From assembly GCA_938031185.1 (NCBI GenBank), contig CALHGX010000001.1, forward strand, positions 1 to 36,249: a stretch of 36,249 nt of DNA. The letters run 5' to 3'. How positions within the stretch are numbered: the first letter of the stretch is position 1; each line of letters starts with the position of its first letter. The DNA comes from an uncultured bacterium. Its GTDB lineage: Bacteria > Verrucomicrobiota > Kiritimatiellia > CAIKKV01 > CALHGX01. Positions 23,649 through 31,709 of the stretch are shown here, piece after piece. The notes under the pieces are model-generated. The model did no database searches and was not told where the DNA came from. It worked only from the letters and a program-made list of their open reading frames with translations. Both the position numbers and the translations under genes were made by a program.

Positions 23649-26600
23649 ATGGACCGGATGTTGATCGGTGACACGAATTCAATGCTGGAAAAACTGCGGC
23701 GCCTACCCCCGCCAATGAATGCCGTCTGGCGGCGAGTGCAGGCGCGGGCCGTGCAGGAGCCGGAAGAAGGCGCCTTGGCCGCATTCTTCGTGGGGGCGCT
23801 GACCGGCAATCGAGCCTGCCTGGAGAAAGCGGCGGAGGGATTCCGCCGCCGGATGAGCACTTTGGACGCCGAGTGTCGGGTTTGGGGATTTCATGCCGGC
23901 GCTCAGATGCACACATGGTGCCATTCGGCCCCCTTGATGCGCTGGGCGGTGGCCTATGACTGGATCGCCGACGAGCCGGGACTTTTCACGGAAGAGGAGA
24001 AAAGGGGATGGGCTGAACAACTGGTGCGCTACGGATGGCTGTACCCGGCGCAGTTTCTCGATTCCCGCACGCCGCCGCATACCAACAATCAGGGGCTTTC
24101 GATGGCAGTGGCTTGCATGGCCTTCGGCTACCTTTTCGGCTACCGGCGCGGCGCCGACCCGCTCGCCCAGGCGCTTTTCGCGCATGGCTTGAAGCATTGG
24201 AACTGGCAACTGGAGCGTTTCTTCCCAGGCGCCTACACCGGAGAAGGCTCCACCTACTACATGGACGTGGTGGCGCCCATGGCGGCGCTCGGCTGCGCGT
24301 TCGCAGAAGCCGTCACCAGCCAGGATTGGTTCAACCGTATCGTTGGCCCCAACCGGATTACCGTGCGAGACGTGCTGGAATTCGGCCTCCGGATGACCAG
24401 CCCAAGCGGCCTGATGCCTCCGATTGACCACTACGGCTACATGACGGCCTCCACGAACCTTTTCACCAAAATCTACTGCGCCGCACGCAGCAACCAGAAG
24501 GAGATGGCACTCAGCTATGTGCGCTTTGTGCGTGGCGAGCAGGGACTCAACCTCTTCGCATGGGGATTCGACGACGAAATCTGGTCGCTCATTTTCTTCC
24601 CCGATGGCGTCACGGACGCGCCGCCTTTTCGGGCCACCAGTTTTCTTAATCCGCACATCGCCGGTCGTGTGGTGGATGAGGCCCAGCAATTGCAGCTCCT
24701 GCAGGTTTGGGACTCGACGGTATTCCCGCCGGGACGTCAACACTGCGATCCGAATGCCATTCATTTGGAGGCTTTCGGACAGCCGCTCACCTTTGATGGC
24801 ACGCCATCGCCCGACAGTCCGATTGCTACGGATCCGCGGCTTGTCACACTGCCGGTCGTGCGAGAAACCGGCGCAAAGAAAATCAACGTCGGCATGGGCG
24901 CGCTCGGAACGCATTCCTGCATCCTTTTGGATGGCCAGTATTGGTACGTGCACAAACACGGCACCCATGTGGAGTTCACCCAGGATAAGACAATCCAGGG
25001 GCAGGGGCTCGACCTGGTGGATTTGCCCGGCCTTCGCAGCGTGGCGGCCGATGCCGCAAAAATCTATGGGGAATATCCCGATGTCCGCCAGGTAGTTCGT
25101 CGGTCCACGTTGGTGGATGAGACTTTCTGGTTTGTGCATGACCGAGTGGTCACGGATCGGACACACGATTTCACGTGGCGTCTCTATCTCCGCCCCGAAG
25201 TCCAACTGCAAGGAAACGGCGCACAGCAAAAGCTGGCGTCGGCGAGGATCCAGCTTGACGTGCTGCCGCTGGATCGCGGCCGCGCCACCTTGAAAGACGT
25301 CCCCGGCTTCGGAATGGATTCCAGCCAAACGTATGATCAGCAGCGTCGCGGGCTGCCTCCGCCCCAGAACCCCACCACGTACAGTCAGGCCTATGATCGC
25401 ACGCTGCGCGACAAAGGCATCGAGTTTCTCACGGCACTGGTGCCGCAAAACCTTAAGACGCTGGTGGCGGACGTATCCGCAGACTGGCGCTTCCTGGCAG
25501 GGAAGGACGCGGCCGATGAAACGCCCGCCGCAACGACCACAGATGACAGCACATGGCGAACGCTAGGCATCAGCGAATCCTGGATCAATGCCGGCGAACC
25601 GATGTCGGTCAAGGATGGCTGGTACCGCAAGTGGGTTGAAATCCCCTCCCTGCCACGAGGACGACGATTGTTGCTTGAGCTAGGCCGGCCACCGTTTCGA
25701 TTTCGTGTGTACTTGGACGGCATTCGAGTCGACGACAGCGAACTCAAAATGGCTCACGAAGGGCACTACGAACTGCTGCCCGTTTTCTTGGACCTCACGA
25801 AGGCGGCCAAGCCTGGTCGTCATCTGCTGGCCGTTCACGCGTTTATTCCGCCCGGCCCGGTTCGAAAAGGGGTCCCATGCCCAACGCCTGGCCGCTTGTT
25901 CGATGGACCGGCTCGTTTGTGGGTGACACGCCCCGCGGAAAAAGTCACGGCCCGTTTGACGGCACCCGGCACGGCCGAGGTTCGGATTGGCCGCCAACGG
26001 AGTCTACTGCTGTTCGACAATCCTTCGCACACCGTCCGCTCGCGAGGGCAATGGACCACCGACGCGGCAATGGGCGTGTTGCGCGCGGATGGCGGATGGG
26101 CTTGGAGCCGAGCACGCCGAGGCGATGACCGGCGATTCTGGTTCCGCGCCAGCGAGCCAACTGACTTGGCTTTGGCCGGCGACGTAATCACCATCGGGCC
26201 CCTCGCGCTCAACCTGCGCCTGGCTTTCTACGGGCCGGAGTTGGAACTCCAACTGGAAGCGCTGGATCGCATTCAAATTCGCATCGCTTCCAGCAAGTCC
26301 TGGAGCCTGCGGTTCAGTCATGGCGTGTCGCTTCCCGTGCAAGTGAACGGCTGCGACGTAACGCCCACCGCGGATGGCGACGGGGCGATGGTGTTGCTGC
26401 CATGCGGCGGTGAGCGAACCGACGTGGACGCCCTGCTCGAGCAACTTCGCGCAGATGATCCGCTCAGCCGCTTACGCGCTGCCGAAACCTTGGGTTTCGT
26501 GCGGGATCCGCGCGTCGTCCCGGCGCTCGAAAAACAATTGCTGGCCGAACCGCCGCCTTCCTCCTATAAGGAAGGGGAAGGCAACTACTGGATGGTGCGG

Positions 26601-26843
26601 CAACAGATTATTGTGGCACTGGGACGGCAAGGGCAGCCCCGGTCGGCCAAGGTAATCGTCAAGACCACGCCGCCGGACGATTTCTACCCTATCCGGAGAA
26701 AAGCTGCCGAATGGCTGGGCCAAGTGGGTGGAGATGCAGCTTCTCTCAAGCTCCTGCGCCAGTTTGCGGCGGAGGGCGATCCAGAAGTGCGTCATGCGGC
26801 CAGGAAGAGTCTGCATGTATTGGGCCACGAACAGAAGGACTAA
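23649..26843 (+). CDS. Heparinase II/III-like polysaccharide lyase fused to HEAT repeats
   Basis: A 1064-residue multidomain protein. Residues ~1-300 form an alpha/alpha-toroid: MHTWCHSAPLMRWAVAYDWI, DSRTPPHTNNQGLSMAVACM (Asn146/147) and PGAYTGEGSTYYMDV (Tyr203/204) are positioned like lyase catalytic Asn/Tyr. Residues ~400-600 are a beta-sandwich of heparinase II/III type (YWYVHKHGTHVEFTQDKTIQ). Residues ~640-760 look like a galactose-binding/GH2-type jelly roll (WYRKWVEIP, FRFRVYLDGIRVDDSELK). From ~924 come HEAT-type helices (DPLSRLRAAETLGFVRDPRV, FYPIRRKAAEWLGQV, DPEVRHAARKSLHVLG). No signal peptide is visible, so it may act in the cytoplasm on imported fragments. The ribosome site is AAAGGGAAG. 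GH32 follows 12 bases later. Lyase activity and substrate are inferred. Confidence 0.65.
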   Translation: MDRMLIGDTNSMLEKLRRLPPPMNAVWRRVQARAVQEPEEGALAAFFVGALTGNRACLEKAAEGFRRRMSTLDAECRVWGFHAGAQMHTWCHSAPLMRWAVAYDWIADEPGLFTEEEKRGWAEQLVRYGWLYPAQFLDSRTPPHTNNQGLSMAVACMAFGYLFGYRRGADPLAQALFAHGLKHWNWQLERFFPGAYTGEGSTYYMDVVAPMAALGCAFAEAVTSQDWFNRIVGPNRITVRDVLEFGLRMTSPSGLMPPIDHYGYMTASTNLFTKIYCAARSNQKEMALSYVRFVRGEQGLNLFAWGFDDEIWSLIFFPDGVTDAPPFRATSFLNPHIAGRVVDEAQQLQLLQVWDSTVFPPGRQHCDPNAIHLEAFGQPLTFDGTPSPDSPIATDPRLVTLPVVRETGAKKINVGMGALGTHSCILLDGQYWYVHKHGTHVEFTQDKTIQGQGLDLVDLPGLRSVAADAAKIYGEYPDVRQVVRRSTLVDETFWFVHDRVVTDRTHDFTWRLYLRPEVQLQGNGAQQKLASARIQLDVLPLDRGRATLKDVPGFGMDSSQTYDQQRRGLPPPQNPTTYSQAYDRTLRDKGIEFLTALVPQNLKTLVADVSADWRFLAGKDAADETPAATTTDDSTWRTLGISESWINAGEPMSVKDGWYRKWVEIPSLPRGRRLLLELGRPPFRFRVYLDGIRVDDSELKMAHEGHYELLPVFLDLTKAAKPGRHLLAVHAFIPPGPVRKGVPCPTPGRLFDGPARLWVTRPAEKVTARLTAPGTAEVRIGRQRSLLLFDNPSHTVRSRGQWTTDAAMGVLRADGGWAWSRARRGDDRRFWFRASEPTDLALAGDVITIGPLALNLRLAFYGPELELQLEALDRIQIRIASSKSWSLRFSHGVSLPVQVNGCDVTPTADGDGAMVLLPCGGERTDVDALLEQLRADDPLSRLRAAETLGFVRDPRVVPALEKQLLAEPPPSSYKEGEGNYWMVRQQIIVALGRQGQPRSAKVIVKTTPPDDFYPIRRKAAEWLGQVGGDAASLKLLRQFAAEGDPEVRHAARKSLHVLGHEQKD

Positions 26844-26855
26844 AAGGACCACACA

Positions 26856-28523
26856 ATGAACCAAACACAGTGGATTGTTCCGAAGCGCTGGCTGCACGTT
26901 CCAGTCAAAACGGGCGCCGCCAGGATCAAGTTGATCTTAACCGCACCGGACGGCTGGATGACGCATTTTGAAGTCGAACTAGGCACGGCAACGGATCATG
27001 ATTTTCTGGCGCCGCTGAACCTGGAACGATATGTCGGCGGTCCATTGCGCGTCGAAGTGACGGGTGACGAGACGGCTGCGCGCCGGTTACCCGAAGTGGT
27101 TCGCTGGACGGATCAGCCAGAAGGGTTTTCGCGCGCGTACAGCGAACCGCTGCGCCCGCTGTTTCACTTCACCAGCCGCCGAGGCTGGCTGAACGATCCC
27201 AACGGCTGCGCGTTTTTCGAAGGCCGGTACCATCTTTTTTACCAGCACAATCCTTTCGGATGGAACTGGGGCAACATGTCCTGGGGGCACGCCGTCAGCG
27301 AAGACCTCTTTCACTGGCGGGAAGACGATCAAGACGCACTGCTGCCGGATGATTTAGGCACCATGTACTCCGGCTCGGCCGTGGTGGACTGGAAAAACAC
27401 CAGTGGACTGGGCGAAGGCAGCCGGCCTCCATTGGTTCTCCTCTACACAGCGGCCGGCGAGCACGCGCCCAACAAGCCTCCCTACACGCAGTGCCTGGCC
27501 TACAGCACAGATGGCGGAAAGACGTTCCGGAAATATGCCGGCAATCCGGTGGTCCGACACATCGCCGGCGGCAACCGGGATCCAAAAGTCTTTTGGCATG
27601 CGCCCTCACAAAGCTGGGTCATGGCGTTGTATCTCACCGAAGGCGGAGCGCAGCAGAATTGCGGCCTGCTGAGTCACACACCTCAACGCTTCGCGCTGCT
27701 TCGCTCGCCTAATCTGCGCGAGTGGCAACAGGCCAGTGAACTGGTAATCCCGTGCAATGGAGAATGCCCCGATCTGTTCCCTTTGCCGCTGGATGGCGAC
27801 CCGAACAAGGAACGATGGATATTCTGGACGGCGGACGGACAATACCTTATCGGCGCCTTTGACGGCTGGCGTTTCACCCCCGAACAAGGGCCGTTCGAGA
27901 TCTATATGGGCGGCCGCGAAAGGGCTAGCGGCTATGCCGCCCAGACGTTCAGCGACGTCCCGGACGGACGGCGCATTCAAATCCCGTGGCTGCAGGCCAG
28001 CGATTTTCCCGGCATGCCGTTCAATCAACAGATGGGCACACCGGTGGAACTGACGCTACATTCCACCGCCAACGGGCCCCGTCTCCATGCCAGGCCGGCG
28101 CGCGAACTCGACAAGCTATGCCGGTCTTTGCGCACGCATGTCAACGCGCCCTTGAACAACGCCCTATTTGAAGGGCTAACGGGGGACGGATTTCGAATCC
28201 GCGCCCGGCTGGACCTGCGCCAAGCCCGAGCGGTTCATTGGACTTTCCAAGGGCGGGAACTCTCCTTCGATATCGCAGCCCGCGAAATACGTTTCGGGCC
28301 TTGGAAGGCGCCCAACACCACGGGGCCAGGCGTGGAAGAACTGGACATCCTCGTGGATCGGGGCAGTATTGAAGTTTTTGGACGCCAAGGCATCGTTTAC
28401 CTTCCGCTTTACGCGTTGAAACGCGCAAGCGGCATAGAGGCGCGCGTTGATGGTGCGGTCACCGTAGAGCGGATGGATCTTTTTGAAGTGCCGTCCGTTT
28501 GGCCAAACGCGGGGTTGGCATGA
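26856..28523 (+). CDS. GH32 beta-fructosidase (levanase/inulinase/sucrose-6-P hydrolase-like)
   Basis: A 555-residue retaining glycoside hydrolase. The five-blade propeller carries all three acidic residues: WLNDPNG (nucleophile Asp114), GGNRDPKVFW (transition-state Asp242) and NGECPDLFPL (acid/base Glu303). FYQHNPFGWNWGNMSWGHAV also fits. A C-terminal beta-sandwich ends EELDILVDRGSIEVFGRQG. The first ~95 residues form an extra beta-rich domain (WLHVPVKTGAARIKLIL), similar in place to the N-terminal domain of Bacteroides-type fructan hydrolases. It removes fructose from fructans, sucrose or raffinose-type sugars. No signal peptide is visible. It overlaps the next gene by 4 bases (ATGA). Confidence 0.92.
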   Translation: MNQTQWIVPKRWLHVPVKTGAARIKLILTAPDGWMTHFEVELGTATDHDFLAPLNLERYVGGPLRVEVTGDETAARRLPEVVRWTDQPEGFSRAYSEPLRPLFHFTSRRGWLNDPNGCAFFEGRYHLFYQHNPFGWNWGNMSWGHAVSEDLFHWREDDQDALLPDDLGTMYSGSAVVDWKNTSGLGEGSRPPLVLLYTAAGEHAPNKPPYTQCLAYSTDGGKTFRKYAGNPVVRHIAGGNRDPKVFWHAPSQSWVMALYLTEGGAQQNCGLLSHTPQRFALLRSPNLREWQQASELVIPCNGECPDLFPLPLDGDPNKERWIFWTADGQYLIGAFDGWRFTPEQGPFEIYMGGRERASGYAAQTFSDVPDGRRIQIPWLQASDFPGMPFNQQMGTPVELTLHSTANGPRLHARPARELDKLCRSLRTHVNAPLNNALFEGLTGDGFRIRARLDLRQARAVHWTFQGRELSFDIAAREIRFGPWKAPNTTGPGVEELDILVDRGSIEVFGRQGIVYLPLYALKRASGIEARVDGAVTVERMDLFEVPSVWPNAGLA

Positions 28524-30076
28524 ACGCTTTTCCGTTGGCCCGGGTAAGCCCCTGGAATGAAGGCGCGCCGGTCATCAACGGACCGAGCGTAACGGGGGCG
28601 TCGGCAAACAAGCCGTTTCTTTATGCCGTTCCCGTTACTGGAGAACGCCCCCTTGTGTTCGGCGCCGAGGGGCTTCCGCCTGGACTTCGCCTTGACGCAC
28701 ACACCGGTCACATCACCGGTCAGGTTCCGTGCGAAGGCGAATGGCGCGTGCTGCTCAAGGCCACCAATCGGCATGGCACGGCCGAACGCGAACTGGAGAT
28801 CGCCATCGGTCGGGGGCTTGCGCTGACTCCGCCTATGGGGTGGAACAGTTGGAACGCCTGGCGCCGCTGGGTGGATGCGGACAAAGTGCGGCAGGCGGCC
28901 GACGCCTTGGTTTCCCAAGGGCTGGCCGCACGAGGCTACACCTACGTGAACGTGGATTCCTGCTGGCAGGGCGTGCGAGGCGGTCTTTGGAACGCCATTC
29001 AGCCCAATCGCAAATTCCCCGACATGAAGGCGCTGGCGGACCACATTCACCGGCTGGGCTTGAAATTCGGTTTGTACTCAACGCCATGGACCAAGCCATG
29101 GGGCTGTTCCGATGCAGAGGCTAAAGCCGATTGGGATGGGCCACCCTTGATTGGTTGTTCCAGCGGCGAGCCGGATCCGGACCCGGCCTATCGAAGCATG
29201 CGTAACAGCCTCGTGTTTGGCTTTGTGCCCGCCGATCGTTACGTGGGACTCGAAAAACATGAGGCCGCCGACGTGGCACAATGGGTTCAGTGGGAATTCG
29301 ATTTTCTGAAATATGACTGGCTGGGCACCGACCCCGTTTCCACAGAGCGCATGGGCCGTCTGCTAAAGGAGTGCCCCCGTGATGTGATTTTCAGCATTTG
29401 CACCGATGCGCGGCTGGTCCATGTGGAAACCTACAAACGTTGGTGCCACATGTTCCGCGGTATTCATGATACCGCGGACCGCTGGGATTGGCTTGTCCGC
29501 AATCATTTCTTTGCGGAAGAGGTCCAGAACGAAAACTGGCGTCCCCATATCGGCCCCTCGCATTGGTACGACCTAGATATGCTCGCCTTGGGGCCGCAAT
29601 TCAAGGATCAGGGCACCACCCAACCCTGCCGGTTAACACCTGCTGAACAAGTCGCCCATATGACGTTCTGGGCGCTTTATCCTTCTCCGCTCCTTCTCAG
29701 TTGCAATCTGGCGGAATTGAGTGATTTCGAGCTTCGGTTGTTTGCCAACGAAGAAGTTCTTGCCATCAACCAGGATCGGTTGGGACGGCCGGCTCAGCGG
29801 ACCCTGGAACTGTTGCAGACGCCACGGCACGGGCGACCGCCTCGCCATATGTTGCTGCATTCGCGTGAGTTGTCGGATGGCGCTGTCGCGGTGGGAATAT
29901 TCAACCTGGGCGAACAAACAGACGAAATGCCACTGGATTTTTCGCTGCTCCAGTTGGCTGGCGCCGTCCGAGCCCGTGATGTGTGGGCCAAAATGGACCT
30001 TGGCCTTGTTTCCAACGGATGGCGTTGCGTCGCACCTCCGCATGGCGCCAGATTGTTGAATCTCACTAAAGCGTGA
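28520..30076 (+). CDS. GH27 alpha-galactosidase with N-terminal Ig-like (putative-Ig) domain
   Basis: A 518-residue protein. Residues ~20-95 form a small Ig-like domain (LPPGLRLDAHTGHITGQVP, the He_PIG pattern). A GH27 barrel follows: TPPMGWNSWNAW, YVNVDSCWQ, GLKFGLYSTPWTKPWG. The nucleophile is in DFLKYDWLG (Asp266) and the acid/base in WYDLDMLALG (Asp353). A C-terminal beta domain (VAVGIFNLGEQTDEMPLDFS) closes it. It releases alpha-linked galactose, and alpha-N-acetylgalactosaminidase or related activities are possible in this family. ATG 28520 overlaps the GH32 stop as ATGA; a TTG at 28499 would extend it by 7 residues. No secretion signal is visible. Paired with GH32 it could strip galactose and then fructose from raffinose-family sugars. 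Confidence 0.9.
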   Translation: MNAFPLARVSPWNEGAPVINGPSVTGASANKPFLYAVPVTGERPLVFGAEGLPPGLRLDAHTGHITGQVPCEGEWRVLLKATNRHGTAERELEIAIGRGLALTPPMGWNSWNAWRRWVDADKVRQAADALVSQGLAARGYTYVNVDSCWQGVRGGLWNAIQPNRKFPDMKALADHIHRLGLKFGLYSTPWTKPWGCSDAEAKADWDGPPLIGCSSGEPDPDPAYRSMRNSLVFGFVPADRYVGLEKHEAADVAQWVQWEFDFLKYDWLGTDPVSTERMGRLLKECPRDVIFSICTDARLVHVETYKRWCHMFRGIHDTADRWDWLVRNHFFAEEVQNENWRPHIGPSHWYDLDMLALGPQFKDQGTTQPCRLTPAEQVAHMTFWALYPSPLLLSCNLAELSDFELRLFANEEVLAINQDRLGRPAQRTLELLQTPRHGRPPRHMLLHSRELSDGAVAVGIFNLGEQTDEMPLDFSLLQLAGAVRARDVWAKMDLGLVSNGWRCVAPPHGARLLNLTKA

Positions 30077-30629
30077 AGGAAGAGAAACGTTCTCAGGCGC
30101 GAACATATGTGGGAAAGGACCATATCACAAAAATCTCTTTGGCGAACGGAACAGAAATCGGATTGCTCTTCAAGAAGGTCCGTTTTCTGGGACTGGACAA
30201 AATCAGGAACGATGGGGTCCTTCTGCGCAAAGGCGATGGGCCAGTACGGCGCACTTGGTCCACAATGGACAGCTCTCTTTTTGACGATTACGAAGGTGCC
30301 GACATCAATCCCTTGGCCATTGAAGCGGCCAAGCAACTCGCGGCGACGCATGGCCTGCGGAACGTGCGAATGATCCTGTTAAATTGCGCCACCGGACGGC
30401 CGGATGCGATCATGAATATCGTCCTGCTCTACGGCCTCCTCCACGCCCTATCGGCCGGCGCAAAGCGCTTCGGGAAACCCATCGGGTCCTGAAGCCGAGC
30501 AGTGTCCTTTCGGGGAGCGCCCATCCTCTGCGCGAAGGGGAACTGCTGGTCCGCGCGAGCACGGGACAACTGTTCCTCTTCACCGCAACGGGTCGCATCG
30601 CTCCCGTGTTGTCAAGCGCGTTGCCGTGA
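30077..30629 (+). pseudogene. Frameshifted remnant of a SAM-dependent methyltransferase
   Basis: From about 30290 one frame reads GADINPLAIEAAKQLAATHG, LRNVRMILLNCATG and IVLLYGLLHALS. It then loses sense, and another frame continues ALRETHRVLKPSSVLSGSAH, PLREGELLVRASTGQLF, to a TGA at 30629. Together these are motifs post-I to III and the C-terminus of a Methyltransf_11/25-type enzyme. The frame changes between 30448 and 30465. Motif I (the GxGxG loop) and everything before it are missing. The 70 preceding residues, open from a GTG overlapping the GH27 stop (VRFLGLDKIRNDGVLLRKGD), look unrelated and may be the start of a lost glycan-operon gene. The 3' end overlaps the convergent ArsC-like remnant. 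Confidence 0.6.
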
Positions 30630-30900
30630 CTCCGAGAGCCCTTGGGGCAGGCTCTCCACAAACGCTCTGATCTCGTCACGCACACGGCGGTAGTGCCCGA
30701 GAGCTTCCTTTTCGGTCTTTGCGCCTTTGGCCGGTCTCGGGGGTCGTCAAAGCCCACGCATACCACCTTGGCCTTGCCCTTCAACGCTTTTTCACACCCG
30801 CTGGCAATCTTGAAGGTGACGTTTTGCGCGTCGTCGCTGTCCACATGGATCTGCGTCTGGAACCCGCAGATTCGGCCTCTATCACCGCTAATGCTTTCAT
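30612..30900 (-). pseudogene. Chimeric remnant: small DUF6951-like start joined to an arsenate-reductase-like tail
   Basis: From ATG 30900 (overlapping the arsM stop as ATGA) the minus strand reads MKALAVIEAE. After a frame change near 30868 it continues FQTQIHVDSDDAQNVTFKIA and SGCEK, like a small uncharacterised Cys protein (I believe DUF6951). It runs straight into KAKVVCVGFDDP and, after a second frame change near 30730, AKGAKTEKEALGHYRRVRDE with IRAFVESLPQ, ending at TGA 30614-30612. The latter part matches the C-terminus of low-molecular-weight-phosphatase-type arsenate reductases (ArsC): G-F-x-D-P-P ... Y-R-R-V-R-D-E-I. The catalytic CxxNxCRS loop is absent. Family names are recalled from pattern only. 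Confidence 0.45.
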
Positions 30901-31709
30901 CGTCGCCCCGCCTTTCCAGGCTTTATTCCTTGCACGTCTGCCGATCGCACATACTGTTCCACGCCGCTGCCGGGAAACCAGTCCTTGATGAACTCCCGGC
31001 TCTGTTCGTTGATCCTCACGCGGGCGTCGCGGAATCCGGCGGCCCGCAACAGCCCTTCCAGTTTTCGAACGTGGAGCGCCCCGGCGACGCATCCCGAATG
31101 CTTCTCGAAATCCTCCTTCACGGCCTTCGGAATCGGCTTGATGGCCACGACATCGGAGATGGCCAGTCGCCCGCCGGGCTTCAAGACGCGATACGCTTCC
31201 CGGTACACCTGTTCTTTGTCCGGGGAAAGGTTGATCACGCAATTCGAGAGGATGACATCCACACTCGCGTCCGCCACGGGCAAGTGCTCGATCTCGCCCA
31301 GCCTGAACTCGACGTTCTTGAACCCGCCCTTGCGGGCATTCTCGCGCGCCTTGGCCACCATCTCCGGCGTCATGTCCACCCCGATGACCCGCCCGCGCGG
31401 CCCCACCTGTCGCGCGGCCAGGAAGCAGTCGAACCCGCCGCCGGCGCCCAGGTCCAGCACGACCTCGCCCTTCTTGAGCCCGGCAATGGCCCGCGGATTC
31501 CCGCAGCCCAGCCCCATATCTGAGCCCTCCGGCGCCGCCTCCAGGTCCTTCTTCGAGTACCCGAGCTTCGCCGATTGCGCCTTGGCCGAGGGCGCCTGCG
31601 GCGAACAGCAGGAGGCTGTCGAGCACCCGCACCCGCTCGTTCCGCTCGTGGCAATGCCCGCGTACCGTTGCCGAACCTTCTCCCGAATCCGATCATCCAT
31701 GCGTTTCAT
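30897..31709 (-). CDS. arsM: Arsenite S-adenosylmethionine methyltransferase
   Basis: A 270-residue cytoplasmic enzyme that methylates As(III) stepwise towards volatile trimethylarsine. The SAM loop is VVLDLGAGGGFDCFLAARQV. The three conserved arsenic-binding cysteines are all present: GLGCGNP (Cys69), SNCVINLSPDK (Cys157) and KHSGCVAGAL (Cys207). A Cys-rich N-terminus (SGCGCSTASCCS, residues 25-36) could bind extra metalloid. RVLKPGGRLAISDVV and the C-terminal FIKDWFPGSGVEQYVRSADV are typical. The start ATG 31709 overlaps the four-helix-bundle stop (ATGA) with AAGGAAA upstream; ATG 31700 is possible. No arsR, arsB or acr3 is in the window, and the arsC-like gene next to it is broken. Confidence 0.93.
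   Translation of the reverse strand: MKRMDDRIREKVRQRYAGIATSGTSGCGCSTASCCSPQAPSAKAQSAKLGYSKKDLEAAPEGSDMGLGCGNPRAIAGLKKGEVVLDLGAGGGFDCFLAARQVGPRGRVIGVDMTPEMVAKARENARKGGFKNVEFRLGEIEHLPVADASVDVILSNCVINLSPDKEQVYREAYRVLKPGGRLAISDVVAIKPIPKAVKEDFEKHSGCVAGALHVRKLEGLLRAAGFRDARVRINEQSREFIKDWFPGSGVEQYVRSADVQGIKPGKAGRR

Noticed and set aside
23703-25448. A 581-codon open frame antisense to the heparinase-like gene
   Set aside because: GC-rich codon use on the plus strand keeps the opposite frame open. The translation has no family motif, and the sense frame has clear domains and a ribosome site.
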